NCBI RefSeq assembly: GCF_902826915.1 | Contig: NZ_CADEGP010000017.1 | Coordinates: forward strand, 1-44,539 | From: an uncultured Nitrosomonas sp. | Lineage (GTDB): Bacteria > Pseudomonadota > Gammaproteobacteria > Burkholderiales > Nitrosomonadaceae | Direction of reading: 5' to 3' | DNA: 44,539 nt | Shown: piece by piece, positions 44,248 to 44,539 of the stretch | How positions within the stretch are numbered: position 1 is the stretch's first letter | How the letters are laid out: each line of letters begins with the position of its first letter | The notes under the pieces: model-generated | Told to the model about the DNA's origin: nothing | The model's database searches: none | The model's input: only the letters and a program-made list of their open reading frames with translations | Program-made: the position numbers and the translations under genes

Positions 44248-44539
44248 ATGATTCGTTATATCAGCCAAAAGCAACTGCCACTCGAAGGATTTGATACACC
44301 GCCGGGCATGATTCTAGATCCCAATAATCGCTGGGTAAAACTGAGAGATTGTCTACCGTGGGATGAATTGTCCGAGAGTTACTATAAGACGTTATGTTCA
44401 AGACTAGGCCGTCCAGCCAAAGATGCCAGAATTGTGATTGGGGCGGTGATTATTAAACATAAATTATCGATCTCGGATGAAGAGACGGTTGAACCTAGAC
44501 GGACAAAGAAGTCAGTCAAAGCAATTGGTGATGATAACG
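44248..44539 (+). CDS. IS5/IS1182-type transposase, 5' part, possibly rearranged
   Basis: The first 97 codons of a transposase running off the window. MIRYISQKQLPLEGFDTP, LDPNNRWVKLRDCLPWDEL, GRPAKDARIVIGAVIIKHKL and SDEETV match the N-terminal domain (DUF772-like) of IS5/IS1182-group transposases. After DEETV, intact relatives continue with a segment ending in NPYLQYF; here the frame reads EPRRTKKSVKAIGDDN instead, suggesting an internal deletion or rearrangement. GTGCACG/CGTGCAC lies just before the start. The rest of the element cannot be seen. Confidence 0.75.
   Translation, partial: MIRYISQKQLPLEGFDTPPGMILDPNNRWVKLRDCLPWDELSESYYKTLCSRLGRPAKDARIVIGAVIIKHKLSISDEETVEPRRTKKSVKAIGDDN

Overview
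This window looks like the chromosome of a moderately AT-rich betaproteobacterium, most likely Nitrosomonadaceae (Nitrosomonas-like). The evidence is a complete System I cytochrome c maturation operon (ccmABCDEFGHI), the order aceE-aceF-nadD-rsfS-rlmH-maf-rng, an ahcY gene behind an S-adenosylhomocysteine (SAH) riboswitch, and a BtuM-type vitamin B12 transporter. No ammonia-oxidation gene is present, so the genus is inference.

Layout. Positions 1-9200 are a loosely packed, partly decayed stretch. It holds an exported BNR-repeat (beta-propeller) protein, the 23S rRNA methyltransferase RlmKL, a translationally coupled pair (small membrane protein plus lipoprotein alpha/beta hydrolase), an AT-rich gap with a tight cluster of DnaA-box-like sequences near 7551-7585, a quinone-oxidoreductase pseudogene with two lesions, and a YdcH-family protein. 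Positions 9555-17375 carry the ccm operon followed by a BCP-type peroxiredoxin.

Positions 17427-20826 on the minus strand form a vitamin B12 acquisition unit: cobalamin riboswitch, TonB-dependent receptor (BtuB), BtuM, and cob(I)alamin adenosyltransferase (CobO). Together they cover outer-membrane uptake, inner-membrane uptake with possible decyanation, and cofactor activation without BtuCDF. Upstream lies a frameshifted sugar-dehydrogenase gene. Positions 22922-27350 hold a GCS2-like carboxylate-amine ligase overlapping an M14 deacylase, a convergent Tat-exported transglutaminase-like protein, and a carboxylesterase.

Positions 27623-33175 are a one-carbon/methyl-cycle block: metK, SAH riboswitch, ahcY, metF, an unknown two-helix membrane protein, and folD. 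Pyruvate dehydrogenase E1 and E2 follow, with no E3 in the window, and then nadD-rsfS-rlmH-maf-rng. The last 3 kb contain a decayed IS3-family element, a BON lipoprotein paired with a BON-like/DUF1207 outer-membrane protein, and the 5' part of an IS5/IS1182-type transposase running off the window.

Repeats. Two roughly 155-bp elements with related inverted ends (about 27428-27585 and 39553-39706) look like members of one MITE-like family. A 42-bp hairpin repeat occurs at 7877-7918 and 41309-41350; on the minus strand it supplies the same short peptide tail to two unrelated broken reading frames. No rRNA, tRNA or CRISPR array was seen.
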